Origin: Ilyonectria destructans
Lineage: Eukaryota; Ascomycota; Sordariomycetes; Hypocreales; Nectriaceae
DNA length: 64,000 nt
Direction of reading: 5' to 3'
Assembly: GCA_020740775.1 (NCBI GenBank)
Contig: JAHEWK010000006.1
Coordinates: forward strand, 1,116,001 to 1,180,000
Shown: piece by piece, positions 22,829 to 34,270 of the stretch
Numbering within the stretch: the first letter of the stretch is position 1
Layout: the number at the start of each line of letters is the position of its first letter
The notes under the pieces: generated by a model
The model's database searches: none
Told to the model about the DNA's origin: nothing
Seen by the model: only the letters and a program-made list of their open reading frames with translations
Position numbers and translations under genes: made by a program

Positions 22829-24700
22829 TCATGAGCGATGTCACTGTTGACGCCTCCAGTGGAGAAACTGCGGCGGCCTGGGACTTCTGGTACTTGCCCG
22901 ACAGGCGATGCGGTGGTCTCGGGGTTTGTTCATGCTTCGCCGCTTGTACTGTGAGCTAGTTAGCTGGATGCTTAGTCTTCCTTCCCGCCGCCCCGGTGCC
23001 GACGGTCTCTCTGAGACCCTCTGGAGATTCGAAGGGTAGGATAGGTACGTACCCAGGCGCTGGCTGCGTGCCGTTTCATGGTACGTAGCCGCGTATTTGC
23101 TCGCGCCCTGCTGTCCTACTCTGCCCTATGGGAGGTCAGCCTCGGTAAGCTCGGGAGGGGGGACCAGCCAGACGGTGTGGATCCGCCGCTAGCAAAGGGT
23201 CTCAATATCCAGCGACAGCCAGGGAAATGTGGTAGGGCTGAGGGGGGGCGGTCTGTTGTCCGACGCCTGGGAGGGAGCTGGGGGCCTCGTGGCTCGTGGC
23301 TTGGGGCTCGCGGGCGAGGGTGTGGGTTGGGGGTTGTGAATTGTGGGTTCTGGGTTGTGAGGTGTGGCACCCCACTGAATGTCTTTTTCGATAGCGACCC
23401 GCTGACTGGTACGCCGCTGCCCCACTTTCCAAGGTCACTCCGGCCGGATCCAAGGAGGCTCCGCCAACACGACTCAGGTCTGTTGGTTGACTGACTGTTG
23501 CAGTTGCTGGAACACGATTGCGAACGTAGAGGCAAAGAGGCACGGGAGGCGCGGAGGCACTGACGAAGCTATAGGGCTTAGCTGGTGCATCCCGGAGCAA
23601 GGGGGGCTCGTTGTTGCTGATGCCTTCGCTAGCCGTTTCCGGTCTCATCATCGCTCTTCAGGCGGCTCGTTGTGGCTCGGCCTTTGCCTTGGTTAGCTAA
23701 TCCTCAATGCTCTCAGCACTGCCTTGTCGACGCGTGCGTGTCTCGCCAGCCTGTTAGGATGAATTGCACGAACCTGATAGAAGGGAGACTGAACCTGGAC
23801 TGCCTGGCTTGCCCCACGGTTGTAAGTGTGGTTTAGCGGGAGACCTCCCTTGGCAGCGGTCCAGAGCCGCCTGACGAGCTACGTCCAAGACCAGCGCATG
23901 GCTTCGTACCACATCACCTCACCTCACCTGGACTCAACACATCCCGTTCCGGGGAGACGCTCTGCCATTGTGTTACACACAGTCCGTGCTTGTTATGCCT
24001 GCCATGTCGGCCGGCGTTGCCTTGGCCAGTGCCTGTCCACCAAATTAGACCAATCCACCCGCCCGGGAGAAGAGCATCAAGAATAGCAACGAAACCGTGC
24101 CCTGTTCATCCGCCGCGTGTACCGTGTAAATGACCAGACTAAGTAAGCGCCAACCAAACTGCCAGGGAACACCATGGATCTGGTGGGCTGAGGTGGGGCG
24201 AGAGAATACGACGATTGCACCGCGGTGGCCATTTGACATCCATCCAAGAGCCGCCATAAACTGCAAGAAGGTTTAAGCTCAGGCAACCAAATCCAATCTG
24301 ACACGCGACGTAATGCAACCCATTAGAAGCCAGGATTGTCAGTCTTGCTGTGGGTGAGGCCGAGCCATGCTTTTCGTGGTCGCGTGTCTGTTGGACCAAA
24401 CCCGAGGAGGATGCACTAGTAGGGCTGGCAGGATTCCAGAAGTCAGCCACCTGCCTTACCGACTCCAGCCTGAGCCAAGGCAACTATGTACTATTTGCAT
24501 TTCCTCAACCTATTCAACACAGGTTGGCGTTGTAAGCGCTGATGATATAATTGCAAATAGACGAGACGAGGTCTAAGTCTGTCAGATGACAGCAATTCTC
24601 ATGCCTCGGCAGAAGTAGACATGGTCCAGGGGTCCGCCTTACGAGATCCCGGAGGATCGGGCCCGTGGGGTCCGGTGAGAGGACCCATCTGGATACTCTC

Positions 24701-27700
24701 CGTTGGCCTGTGAGTCCCTTGGCGCGGAGTCAGGTCCAGATTTATCGAGCGGCGACTATGCGAGCATTAGGCACTTTCTTACTTCCTAGTCGTGTTGGCC
24801 TTGGCGAACGACCGTTGCCTCAACCAGTATCAAGGCGGTCAGCAAATAGTCATGGAGAGACATAGGATAGAGGCAAAAGTTGTCTGCAGGGTGGAGAAGG
24901 CGAGTCATGTAGTCATGTGCGTGGTTGGCGAAGGCGGTGCGATCAGACATTTGCGAAAGGCTGAGTTTGGAACATGACAAAGTCTCTTGGCACATGCTGA
25001 GACCGTGTGTCTGTGTGTTTGTGTGTGTGTCCGTCTTTGAGAGACAAGACCCCGGGAGGTGGGAGCTCGGTGAGTAATTACGCAACGGGTACACGCAAGA
25101 CGTGGGTAAGGGAAGGACGGAAGAAGCCGTCTTAGAATTTCTGTGGCCCTGTTAGCCCCACGAGGATGGCGGAGCGGCAGCACTGCAATAGGAATGAAGG
25201 GGTACAGACAGGCCGGGCGAGACCCTGGGGCCAAGGCCAATGGCAGGGAAGCGAGACAAGCCAAAGTGTAACTGGCCGTGGCAACAACAACAAAAACAAC
25301 AGAGCGTACCGGCTCCAGGCTTTTAGCAGGGCTTCATTCAAGGCTATTCCCGCCTTGCGGAGCCAGCGAGAATCCGCCCTCCTAGCATCACGCGGCTGAA
25401 AGTGGGCTAGTTCGTCAAGAATAGGCAGGGGATGGGGACGAAGGATGGAGGCGGGAGGCGGGAGAGAGGCCATACGAGCGAGACGGGGCCGGGGCGATGA
25501 AGGGATAGGATACGATGGAAGGATCGAAGTATAGAATGGAATCAAGGGTGGAAGCATGCATGGCCGCAACGGCAATTAACGCCCGTTGAGCTACCTTGAT
25601 GAAGCAGGGAAGCGTCGGGTTCTTTTGCAGCATTTTTGACTTCCATGCCAAGGCCTGGGGTGAATTGGGGGATGTGGATGGGAGACTTGAGCACGGAGGG
25701 GACGGGAGGGACTGGATAGGTTGGAGAGGATGGATAGGGCTTGTCAAATGTCGACGGCCCAACAAGGCCGCAAAGGCAAGCCGAGAGCGAGGGTCCAACA
25801 GGGCGAAGCAGATGGTGGTGGTGGTAGTGGTGGTGGTGGTGGGTGGTGCAATGCGCAATGCATGGAACTCGTTTGCGGTGCGTAACGGTGCGTAACGGTG
25901 CGATGCGGTGCGGTGCGTGGTGGTCTACTACTTACTACTTACTCGGCACTTTGGTGCGCCCCGGTTCCCGGTGAGCGTCCGGCGGCCGGGCAGAGTTGGC
26001 GAGCCTCCGGGCGAAGTCTGACTGAGGATGATGGATGATGAGTGAGGACTGAGGACTGAGGATGCGTGTGTGGGTGAGGTGACGAGGGGGGAGTGGGAGT
26101 GGCAGGAGGGAGAGGAGTGCCCATTGAGCGCGAAGCAGGCAAGGAGATGAGGTACTTGTGAGGGCGCCAAGCCTGAGTATCCTCCGCCCACGCAGTCGAT
26201 ACCACGATACCACCCTGGACGCCAAAGGCCAAAGGGGCGTGTTACCGCCTCCACGCCCTCACGCCCTACACCCCCTCCCGAGGCGCCGTCGAGCAAGGCC
26301 TTGTCCGCCCTTGTCTGTCCTTGTCAGGTCTTGTCCGTCCTTGGCTGTCCTTTTGGCGGCCTATCCTTCGCGAGCCACTCGCACGCCCCCGGTCCGCCAC
26401 ACGGATGTGCAACCTCCAGGCGCCCACCCAGCCCTGTAGCCTGTCGCCTTTCGCCTTGAAGGGCTCTCTCCCAACTCTGCCAGGGCTCTCCCAGGTCCCC
26501 CCAGAGGCGGGGCGGGCGGCAGGGACTAGCACGGCCCACCTTCATTCATACCCATACCCGCACACCTTTGCTTCCGCCCTCCCACCGTCAAATCGTCGCT
26601 ACGTCAGGACACTCCCCCCCCCGAAACTAAACCAACAGGGGACTGAGAATGTCTCGACGGAGTACGGGACTACGGGACTGGGGGCAGCGGAGGTCAGTGT
26701 TAATTAACGGTTGGTACGCAAAGACGTACGTACATCCATACCGGCTGCAGTACGTACATCCATGTTGTGGGTGCTGGAGCAGTCTATGGCAGTACATACA
26801 CCCATCGTCTCCCTCCATATCCTCATGCGCCCATCCTGATCTGCTGCCACCTCCTGTCGTCCACCCAAGTGCCTGCAAACAAAGATCGAGGCAGAAACAG
26901 AACCACACGGATGTGCACATTCGTCCAACGGCGGAACAGAACCTAACGGGCAAACGCAACGTCCAAAACCAAAAGCCAAAAAAAATCAAAAACCAAAAGA
27001 CGCCCCCCGGTAGCATCTCAAAGGCCACACCCCCCTCCCCTTCGCTTCGCCTTCCATCCTCTCCGTCGTTCTCCTCCCCCTCACATCCTTTCCGTCATCT
27101 CGAAATCAAACGCCCAGAAACCCCCGACACTCCTCTTTTGTGGTGCGTGCGTCAGACTCAGAGTCCCAAAAGTGGTGGCCGATCTAAATCCCACTCACTC
27201 ACTCCCCCGCCGCTTTCGCTGTCGTCACCCCAAGTGGTGAGGTGAGGCTTGTACCAGTATCTCAGCGAGGGGTGCCCATCTTCTATGCAGCCGCCCCCCG
27301 GCAGCACAGACACAGACGATTAAAAAAGTGCAAGAAGCGACAACGTCAACACAACGCTGTACTTCGTGCACCTTCAAAACCCTACCTCTCGCCACCTCCC
27401 CGTTCTCCATCCTCCTCTTCTGTTATACTCCGTTTTTCTCCTCATCCCTCTGCGCATGCCCTTCACATTGCGGCTCCATCTCCCTATCTGAACCACCGTG
27501 CGAGCGTCCCCCAGCACGCCCTGCCATTCGCCCTACCAAACCGCTACTCCGGCATTGGCGGCCCCAGCCGGCTACCGCACTGCACCTTGCAGACCTGCAC
27601 CCGCGGGCCAGACGGATACTCCGAAGCCATCGCCACCCACAGACTACGTCTCACCCTGGCTCCGACGCAACGCCGGCCGAGCCACAAGGCAATAGGGGAC

Positions 27701-27868
27701 TCCCAAAGGAGCCAAGCAGGACCCAGCAAAATTTAGGCTCGTTTTTGCCGGCCACCTCTTCTATGACGGTGTTGGCTCCGACAGTCGTCATCCTGGTTTT
27801 TGTTCAGCTCCCGTTGTCTCGCCTCGTGGCCCATCTCAGCTTGCTCGAACACAGCAAAGTAATCCACC
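24701..27868. other. Upstream region and probable long leader of the C2H2 gene
   Basis: No credible coding frame was found. The stretch contains simple repeats: GT-rich at 25007-25032, GGT-rich at 25813-25842 and GGTGCG-type at 25876-25916. There is also a threefold 14-bp repeat at 26727-26806. From about 27.0 kb to the start codon at 27869 the plus strand is strongly C/CT-rich, as in long fungal 5' leaders of regulatory genes. Confidence 0.5.
26727..26806. repeat. 14-bp direct repeat GTACGTACATCCAT, three copies
   Basis: Exact copies lie at 26727-26740 and 26751-26764; a third with two mismatches is at 26793-26806. All lie upstream of the C2H2 gene in the same orientation. Confidence 0.75.
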
Positions 27869-29921
27869 ATGTCGGCATATCCCTCCCTCCCAAGTATTAG
27901 AGTCCCCGGGGCCGACGGCTTTCGAAATCATGCGAGCCATCACGATAGACCCTTTGGCAGCAGCAGCCTGGCCATGTCAATCCCCGGCATCGACGAGACT
28001 CAAACCGACGTTCCTCCCCCTTTGCCTCCGCCCCGATACCTCCCTGGCACTGAGCCAGCAAACCTTCCCCCAGACATGCGAGGCAAGCGAGACTTCGGAC
28101 CCAATACGGCATCCTTTGCCAGCGGCTACGGCAGCATGGCCTCATCTTTTGCAGAGGAACGACCCAGCTACCTACGGAGGGACATTGGCAGCTTCAATGG
28201 CGACCGGGACGAGGGTTACTCAAGTTATTCCACAGACAGGTATGGGTCTCCGTGCTCTCCCGTCACTGCTCCACGGCGGCAAGCTAGCCCGGGCCAGCTG
28301 AGCTGGACCAAGTCAGCTAACAACTTTGGCTTCCACAGGTCTCGCGAATCTCTACGGTCAGAGTTTGGCCTACACCACAACCACTTCCAGTTCCAATCAC
28401 CCGCCGACAACAGCATGAAGAAGAAGCTCGACCCTGTACGCATGTTGGACAAGTCACCACCCCGATCCCTCCTCAGTGCCTCTGTCAACGAGCTGCTACC
28501 TCGGAGACCCACAGCTGAGAGCCGGTTCCCTCCCGCCCTGAGCGTCCCTGTCCAGCTTCCCATCCACACTCGCAACATCCTGGGCTCACCAGCGCGGTTC
28601 ACCGAGACGCCGCTGCACTCGGCCATTTCCCCCCGCAGTGCTCCCTTCCACTACGGAGACCGCTGTCCCAACGACGGCTCAGATATCGACCGCTCCCCAC
28701 GAACTCGCACCAAGAGGAACAACAGCGACGATGCTACCTCGACCCAAGGCAGTTACGACTTCAATGGGGCTGAAGACATGGAGATTGAAGAGACTCAGTC
28801 TCTCAAGAGGCTGCGAATTGACGATGCGTACCTAGCTGGTGGCCAGAAGCGGAGGGCAGCCAGCCCACCCGACGAGCACATCTCAGCCGCCCAGATGGAA
28901 CTCGCCCGCAGGTCGCGCGGGTCACCACAACCCCGGCTTACCACTATCCCACAGGGCACAACCATCCCATCCGTGCCATCCACATCACGGTCCAATTCAT
29001 ACATGTCGACCATGTCGGTTCCCACAACCATCACCACTGCTAACTCCTTTGGTCGACGTTCGCCTGGTCTATCGCCTGGTGGCATCTCCCCCACGTCTTG
29101 CAACTCCCCTTACACCACGCCCATGTCCCTCAACCCCAGCCCGAGGAACTCCATCTCCGGCCGGAGCGCTGTGCACACAAGGACTGTCTCAAGCGCCAGC
29201 TCTCGAAAGATTGGCGAAGTACAGAAGTCAGGAGGCCCCAAGCTTCAAGAATTTTTCATGTGCGACTGCTGCCCGAAGAAGCCAAAGCGATTTGAGACAG
29301 CTGAAGAGCTCAAGTAAGTGTTTGACTTCCCGGCGCTAAATTCCTCCACTCTTACTCCACCGGACCTCACCACGGGGGCTCCCGACCCGCCTGTTCTAAT
29401 TGCTCGACTTGGATGAAACATTGATATTTGCTATGAGAGAAGCAAAACATGAGGCTAACAATAAATGCAGCGCTCATGAAGCCGAAAAGCAATACAATTG
29501 CTCCTTCTGCGGAAACCGTTTCAAGAACAAGAACGAGGCCGAGCGACACCAAAATTCGCTTCACGTCCGCCGCCATTCTTGGTCCTGCTCGGCCCTCTCT
29601 GGATACGATCGTGCATTCCACGAATCAACTAACAGGCCTGGAGAGGCCGATGCATGTGGCTACTGCGGTGACGAGTTCCCCCGATCAGGACGCGGCCCTG
29701 GAGCAAATGCGCCGCGGCATGCAACGGAACAGGATTGGGACGAACGCATTCGACATCTGCAAGAGACGCACAAGTTCAGGGAATGCAACTCGTCCAAGAA
29801 ATTCTATCGAGCGGACCACTTCAGACAGCATCTGAAGCACAGCCACGCAGGCACCAGCGGAAAATGGACCAACATGCTGGAGAATGCGTGCATGTTGGAG
29901 GAGGACCCGACGCCCAGGTGA
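27869..29921 (+). CDS. C2H2 zinc-finger protein of the conserved filamentous-fungal type
   Basis: Predicted nuclear protein of 631 residues in two exons (27869-29313 and 29471-29921), with a 157-bp intron (GTAAGT donor, TGCAG acceptor). The first 460 residues are disordered and rich in Ser, Pro and Arg, with basic KRRR and RTRTKRNN patches that could be nuclear signals. The conserved C-terminal part starts with MCDCCPKKPKRF. It continues with a finger YNCSFCGNRFKNKNEAERH-x-LH, then CGYCGDEFP, a CxxxxxFxRADHFRQHLKHSH finger and GTSGKWTNMLENAC. This block is shared by many fungal C2H2 finger-domain proteins. The start ATG has a CACCATGTC context. Its target genes are not known to me. Confidence 0.92.
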
Positions 29922-32900
29922 AGGATCAGATGATCAACGGTGACCCGGGGTTCAACAGCTCGAGTGCCGCACATGGACGTTTCAAGCCCCAATCCTTTAC
30001 CCGCTGAGTAACGCTTTGGACAGGGGAGGGGTGTCGGGGACTGGAGATTCAGTGGAGGACAAGGTAGAACCAGGCGGGGTACTAAACGAGCAGTCAGCAA
30101 GGAGCCGGCCTGCCCCTTGGCCCAATTACGGCGACTCTTATCCATGGACGGTTTACTGGAACCCGACAACTTGAGAGCCCGACAACGATGCGTTTTGCGA
30201 CCGGGGAGGACGCGTGGTCACCAACAGGTCGAAAGCGAGGCCTAAAGAGAAAAATCAAGCGCCCTGCCACTCATACAAGCGGCACAGTAATGCCTGCAGG
30301 GTGTTGCATCGATGGACACGGGCAAGGCGTGAAAAATCTGTTTCGACTGAGGAGCGTGCCGCAGCCTGCAGATGCGTCGACACCAAAGCAAATCACAGTG
30401 CGGCTTGGATATGTGCGCTGATCTCCCGCATTCGAATCGGGGCTTTCCGCGGCCCCCGAGGCGCGCCCCAAATGCGCTCCGACGGCACACATGTTTTTGT
30501 TCTCCGTGCCCAACCTCTGTGCTGCAGTTGGGAGGGCTGAATGGTGCCATCCAGGCAGTGCCTGTTGGAGCACAGGTGACGATGTCTGCGGTGGCGGCAG
30601 AGACTCCACCAGGCGACACGGCTAGCAACGACTCCACTCGGATCCGAGCAAGTGGATTTGCAACATTCCAGACGAAGCGATTATTGATTACGGAAGAAGC
30701 CGTGACTGGGGGCTTGACGACGTCAACGTTTGCCCGGTCTGACAGTGGCGGTTCGCATAGGCGACATGGAAACGAAAATCTGAGGGGAACTACTGCGGAT
30801 GGGTGATGATTGCATGCGACGGGCAAAACAATGGCCTTTGACCATGCATTTGTGGCGGCGCTACTTTCTTACTGGGCTGAAGACCCCTGTTCAAGCATGG
30901 CGTTTGGTGACCTGCACGGTTATGATGCTCACACAATACGAAGGAGGAGGAAGATGGAGGGAAGTCGGCCCTGCCACGAAATGCCATATGCCGGGTCTAC
31001 TTGACCCGGAGCATCTATTTTATTGTTTGGTTTTTTGTAATTATATATACCCCGCAAGACGGCGAGGCTGGGATGATGGAGGAAAACATTTTTACATTAT
31101 TATGTACCAGGGCCCAGGCTTGAAGCTGCGGAGCCCGTTTATGTCATGGGGAACGGCACAAAAAGGATACGGAATACGGTAGCATGGTCACGGATGGGAA
31201 AGCAGAATTGATTCAATACAAACAAAGATCGAAAAGCCCAAAGACGATTTGAATCACGGGTGTGAACAAGCTGTGAAGCAAGTGTGAAAGGATGACACGA
31301 GAAGCGGGCTAGTGATTGGATGTGACATGACATGACGCCGCGACAGCTGACGCCCACCTGATTGTTAGACAGACTTGGCTTTGGGTAGCTCCCCAAAGCT
31401 AGAGAACGCCATTCGCGCCGCCGCGACAAACCAGAGGGCACGAAGTAGACGATGGATGGGCGCGGAAAGGCCAAGGGCGGAGAGATGATGCGAGCTTCTC
31501 GTTTGGGGAATCCGTGTTGAATGGGGTGGGTGCGCGGAGTGGTGTGTCTTTTTCTTTTCAGCTCCCAGACTACTAACTCTGTGTGCACCAGCTAACAGCT
31601 AAAAGGCTACGGGTTTCGCTAGTTCTGCCCACTCCTGTGCCGTACATACAAGATCAGCTCAGCTGATGGGGTGAACGTGGAGGTGGAGGTGGAGGACGAG
31701 CAAGTAATCTCAGCATGTGCGGAGGGGAGTGTGTGTGCGTGTATAGAAAGTAGTGGGCATAGGCAGCTATGGGAAGAAGAGCATCAATCAGACTGACTAG
31801 GTAGGTACCTTAGGAGGGAACGGGACGGCGGGACGGTATCATATCCCGTCCCTGGGGAAGCGGAGCCAAGGCCGCAACGCGCCCATTTTTTCTCTTCTTG
31901 TTTTCTTTTTAGTTGAGTTTTTAAATTTAGGTTGGTTTTGGATTCCGCCCGAGCATGGACTTGGCGGAAGGGGCTGTCAAATGTTTAGTCAGTAGCTCTG
32001 ACTATGGTAGGTGCTGACGCCCCCAAAGGACCCCGAGATGAGGGCGGGCTTGGCGACGGACGGATTTGAGTTTAGGGCGAGAAATCCGCTGGGATTCGGG
32101 GTTCCAAGGTTCTGGGTTTTTGCAAGCGAAGGAGCGAAAGCGAGCCGGCGCCCTGGGTTCGAAAAACTCACGGCAGAGACGGAGCGAAGGATTCAATACC
32201 CAGTCACGTGGGGCCTGTTTTGTTTCCAATGCGCTTGCTCGAGGGAGAATGTACGAAGTGCCGAAGGGGGCAATGGCCGGCCACTACTAATTACGCAATG
32301 CACCTATACTTAGCCCTACAGGGCCACGCGGTGAGGCTGATAGTGAACAGCGTGAGACATGTTTGCGAAGTCCATGCCTAGTCCAGCTAGCTGCGTACCA
32401 GCCAGAGAGCACACCCGGCCCTGGGGCTTAGCGCCGTTTTGGCTCTGCCTGAGACAGGGTTGTGGCTGGTGAATGCATGTCACAGGCAACAACGGCGATG
32501 GCGGGGTAGGCCGCGTGTGGCGTGTGGCGCAACTTCAAGGAGGGGCAAGGGAAGAAAAATCAATGGCAAGGCCGGCGAGGAGTCATGAGAAACTTGTGAA
32601 CAACTCCCGTACCAGATGGGATATATACAAACGTCGACATAGATGACTACAGGGAGAAACAGTTCGGGTTATTGCGAGGATTTCTCAAACTAGTCTCATC
32701 TCTTACACTACTCGGCGCAGTCGCGAAACGGGAACGCCTTGCCGTCTGCCTCACAGTACACCAAACCCATCGACATTTCGTCAAGGCATACCGAGGCACC
32801 GTCCACCACTAGGCGGTGCTTGTGTCAACCCTTAAGCTGGATCATACAATTTCCCAACCAGGCGATCGCCGGGAGGATAGCGCCAGCCAGCAGGCAGCGG

Positions 32901-32995
32901 AGCCGGAACCAGGCACGCGCCTACAGCAGTGGGAGGAGTTCGGGCATCAGTTCCAGGCTGGAGAGCTAGAGCTTCTCAAGCAGAGCATCGTCGAG
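29922..32995. other. 3 kb spacer between the C2H2 gene and YVH1
   Basis: Overlapping ORFs at 30242-30826 (minus) and 30372-30806 (plus) have no recognisable motif and no supporting introns. The AT-rich tail near 31.0-31.1 kb is probably 3' flank. A palindromic AGGTACCT site is at 31803-31810. A TATA-like GGGATATATAC near 32618-32628 probably belongs to the YVH1 promoter. Confidence 0.5.
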
Positions 32996-34270
32996 ATGGC
33001 ATTCAGCCGAGTCGAGGGCCAGGATGAGCTGTTTGTTGGCGGGTAAGTACACTTCTCTCTGGGCTAGGGCGCATAAGCCGGCTGGAGACTCGAGCCCTGG
33101 CGGTCTTTACTCATGCTGACCCCCTCACACAGGCTCTGGGCTTTGCGCCGCTCTGATACCCTGACTGACCGCGGCATCACTCACGTGCTGTCCGTGGTGG
33201 GCTTTGATCCTTCTGGTCTGAAGAACTTCAAGGATGAGCCGTGGTCCGAGTACGGAAAGCAGTTTCGTCATCTCGTCATCGATATTGACGACGTGGATGA
33301 CGCAAACATACTGGTGGAGCTCCCTGGGGCTGTCAAGTTCATCGATGAGGGTTTGAGAGGACATGGCTCGGGGCCCAGCACGAATTCGGTGGACGCTCAC
33401 GATGCTGACGTAGATGTGGGCAAGGGCGTCGAGGACCTCAGCATTGGGGGCCATGGCAAGCGCCCAGGCGTCTTTGTCCACTGCGCCGCGGGGAAGTCGA
33501 GATCGGTCTCGACCATTATTGCCTATCTGCTCTGGCGATACCCTAACCGATTCGACCCTAACATCGTCCCGGCTACCATCTCCGATCCAACCCATGCGCA
33601 CCCACAGCCACCGTCGACGAAGAGGCGGTCGCGGAAGGAAACAGCCGCCGAGGCTGTGCACGCCGCGCTGACATACGTCCGCCGGACGCGGCCCATGGCG
33701 GAGCCCAACCCCGGCTTCATGGACCAACTGGCGCTCTGGTGGGAGATGGGCTGCCCCGACGACGTCGAGACCCATCATGTGTACCAGCGCTGGGCGTACA
33801 TGCGCGAGGTCGAGGAGAACTTGGCCGTGGGCCAGGCTCCCACAAGGCTGCGGTTCGAGGATGAGGAGGCTCAGCCCCACGATGAGTCTGGGCTCAGCCT
33901 GCGGTGTAAGATGTGTCGTCGCACCCTAGCTACGGCGCCGTTCATCGTGGACCATCAGTCCTCTGATGCACACTCCACCGCCCAGTGTCAGCACTTCTTT
34001 ATAGAACCCCTGAGCTGGATGCGAAGTATCCTTGAAAAGGGCGAGCTCAACGGCCGGCTGCTCTGCCCCAATGCTAAGTGCGGCGCCGGCGTAGGCCGCT
34101 ACGACTGGAAGGGCTTCAGGTGCTCCTGTGGCGGCTGGGTCATACCGGCCTTCTCCCTCCAGCGCGCCAGAGTTGACGATGTCGTCAAGAGGGCCCCGGG
34201 CACAGCCGCCGGCCAGGCCACGGGCATCCGAATGCCACCCGGCGCTAAACCCCGTGGTGGTAACCTATAA
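32996..34270 (+). CDS. YVH1: Dual-specificity phosphatase Yvh1 (DUSP12 type)
   Basis: Phosphatase with a C-terminal zinc-binding domain. In yeast Yvh1 promotes 60S ribosome maturation by releasing Mrt4, a role that depends on the zinc domain. Two exons (32996-33042 and 33133-34270) with a 90-bp intron give 394 residues. The start ATG follows the family pattern: M, then a short stretch, then LFVGGLWALRRSDTL. The catalytic loop VHCAAGKSRS fits HCxxGxxR, with the nucleophilic Cys near residue 133. About 35 Gly/Asp/His-rich residues are inserted just before it. A second low-complexity insert with a TKRRSRK patch follows. The C-terminal zinc residues are visible as CKMC, CQHFF, CPNAKCGAG and CSCGGW. 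No in-frame ATG lies upstream. Confidence 0.94.

Larger units (their letters stand above)
12701..24700. other. 12 kb GC-rich region without recognisable genes
   Basis: Many overlapping ORFs of 60-200 codons occur on both strands, but they are rich in Arg, Pro, Gly and Ser. None shows a domain motif, and none joins to a neighbour through a good intron. The region carries repeated TACGTA palindromes, a telomere-like octamer repeat, a G21 tract and a 12-bp minisatellite. It could hold non-coding RNA or decayed genes; nothing here is annotated as coding. Confidence 0.55.

Noticed and set aside
30242..30826. 194-codon minus-strand ORF and 144-codon plus-strand ORF overlapping it
   Set aside because: Mutually overlapping frames with no motif and Cys/Arg/Pro-rich composition; most likely chance.
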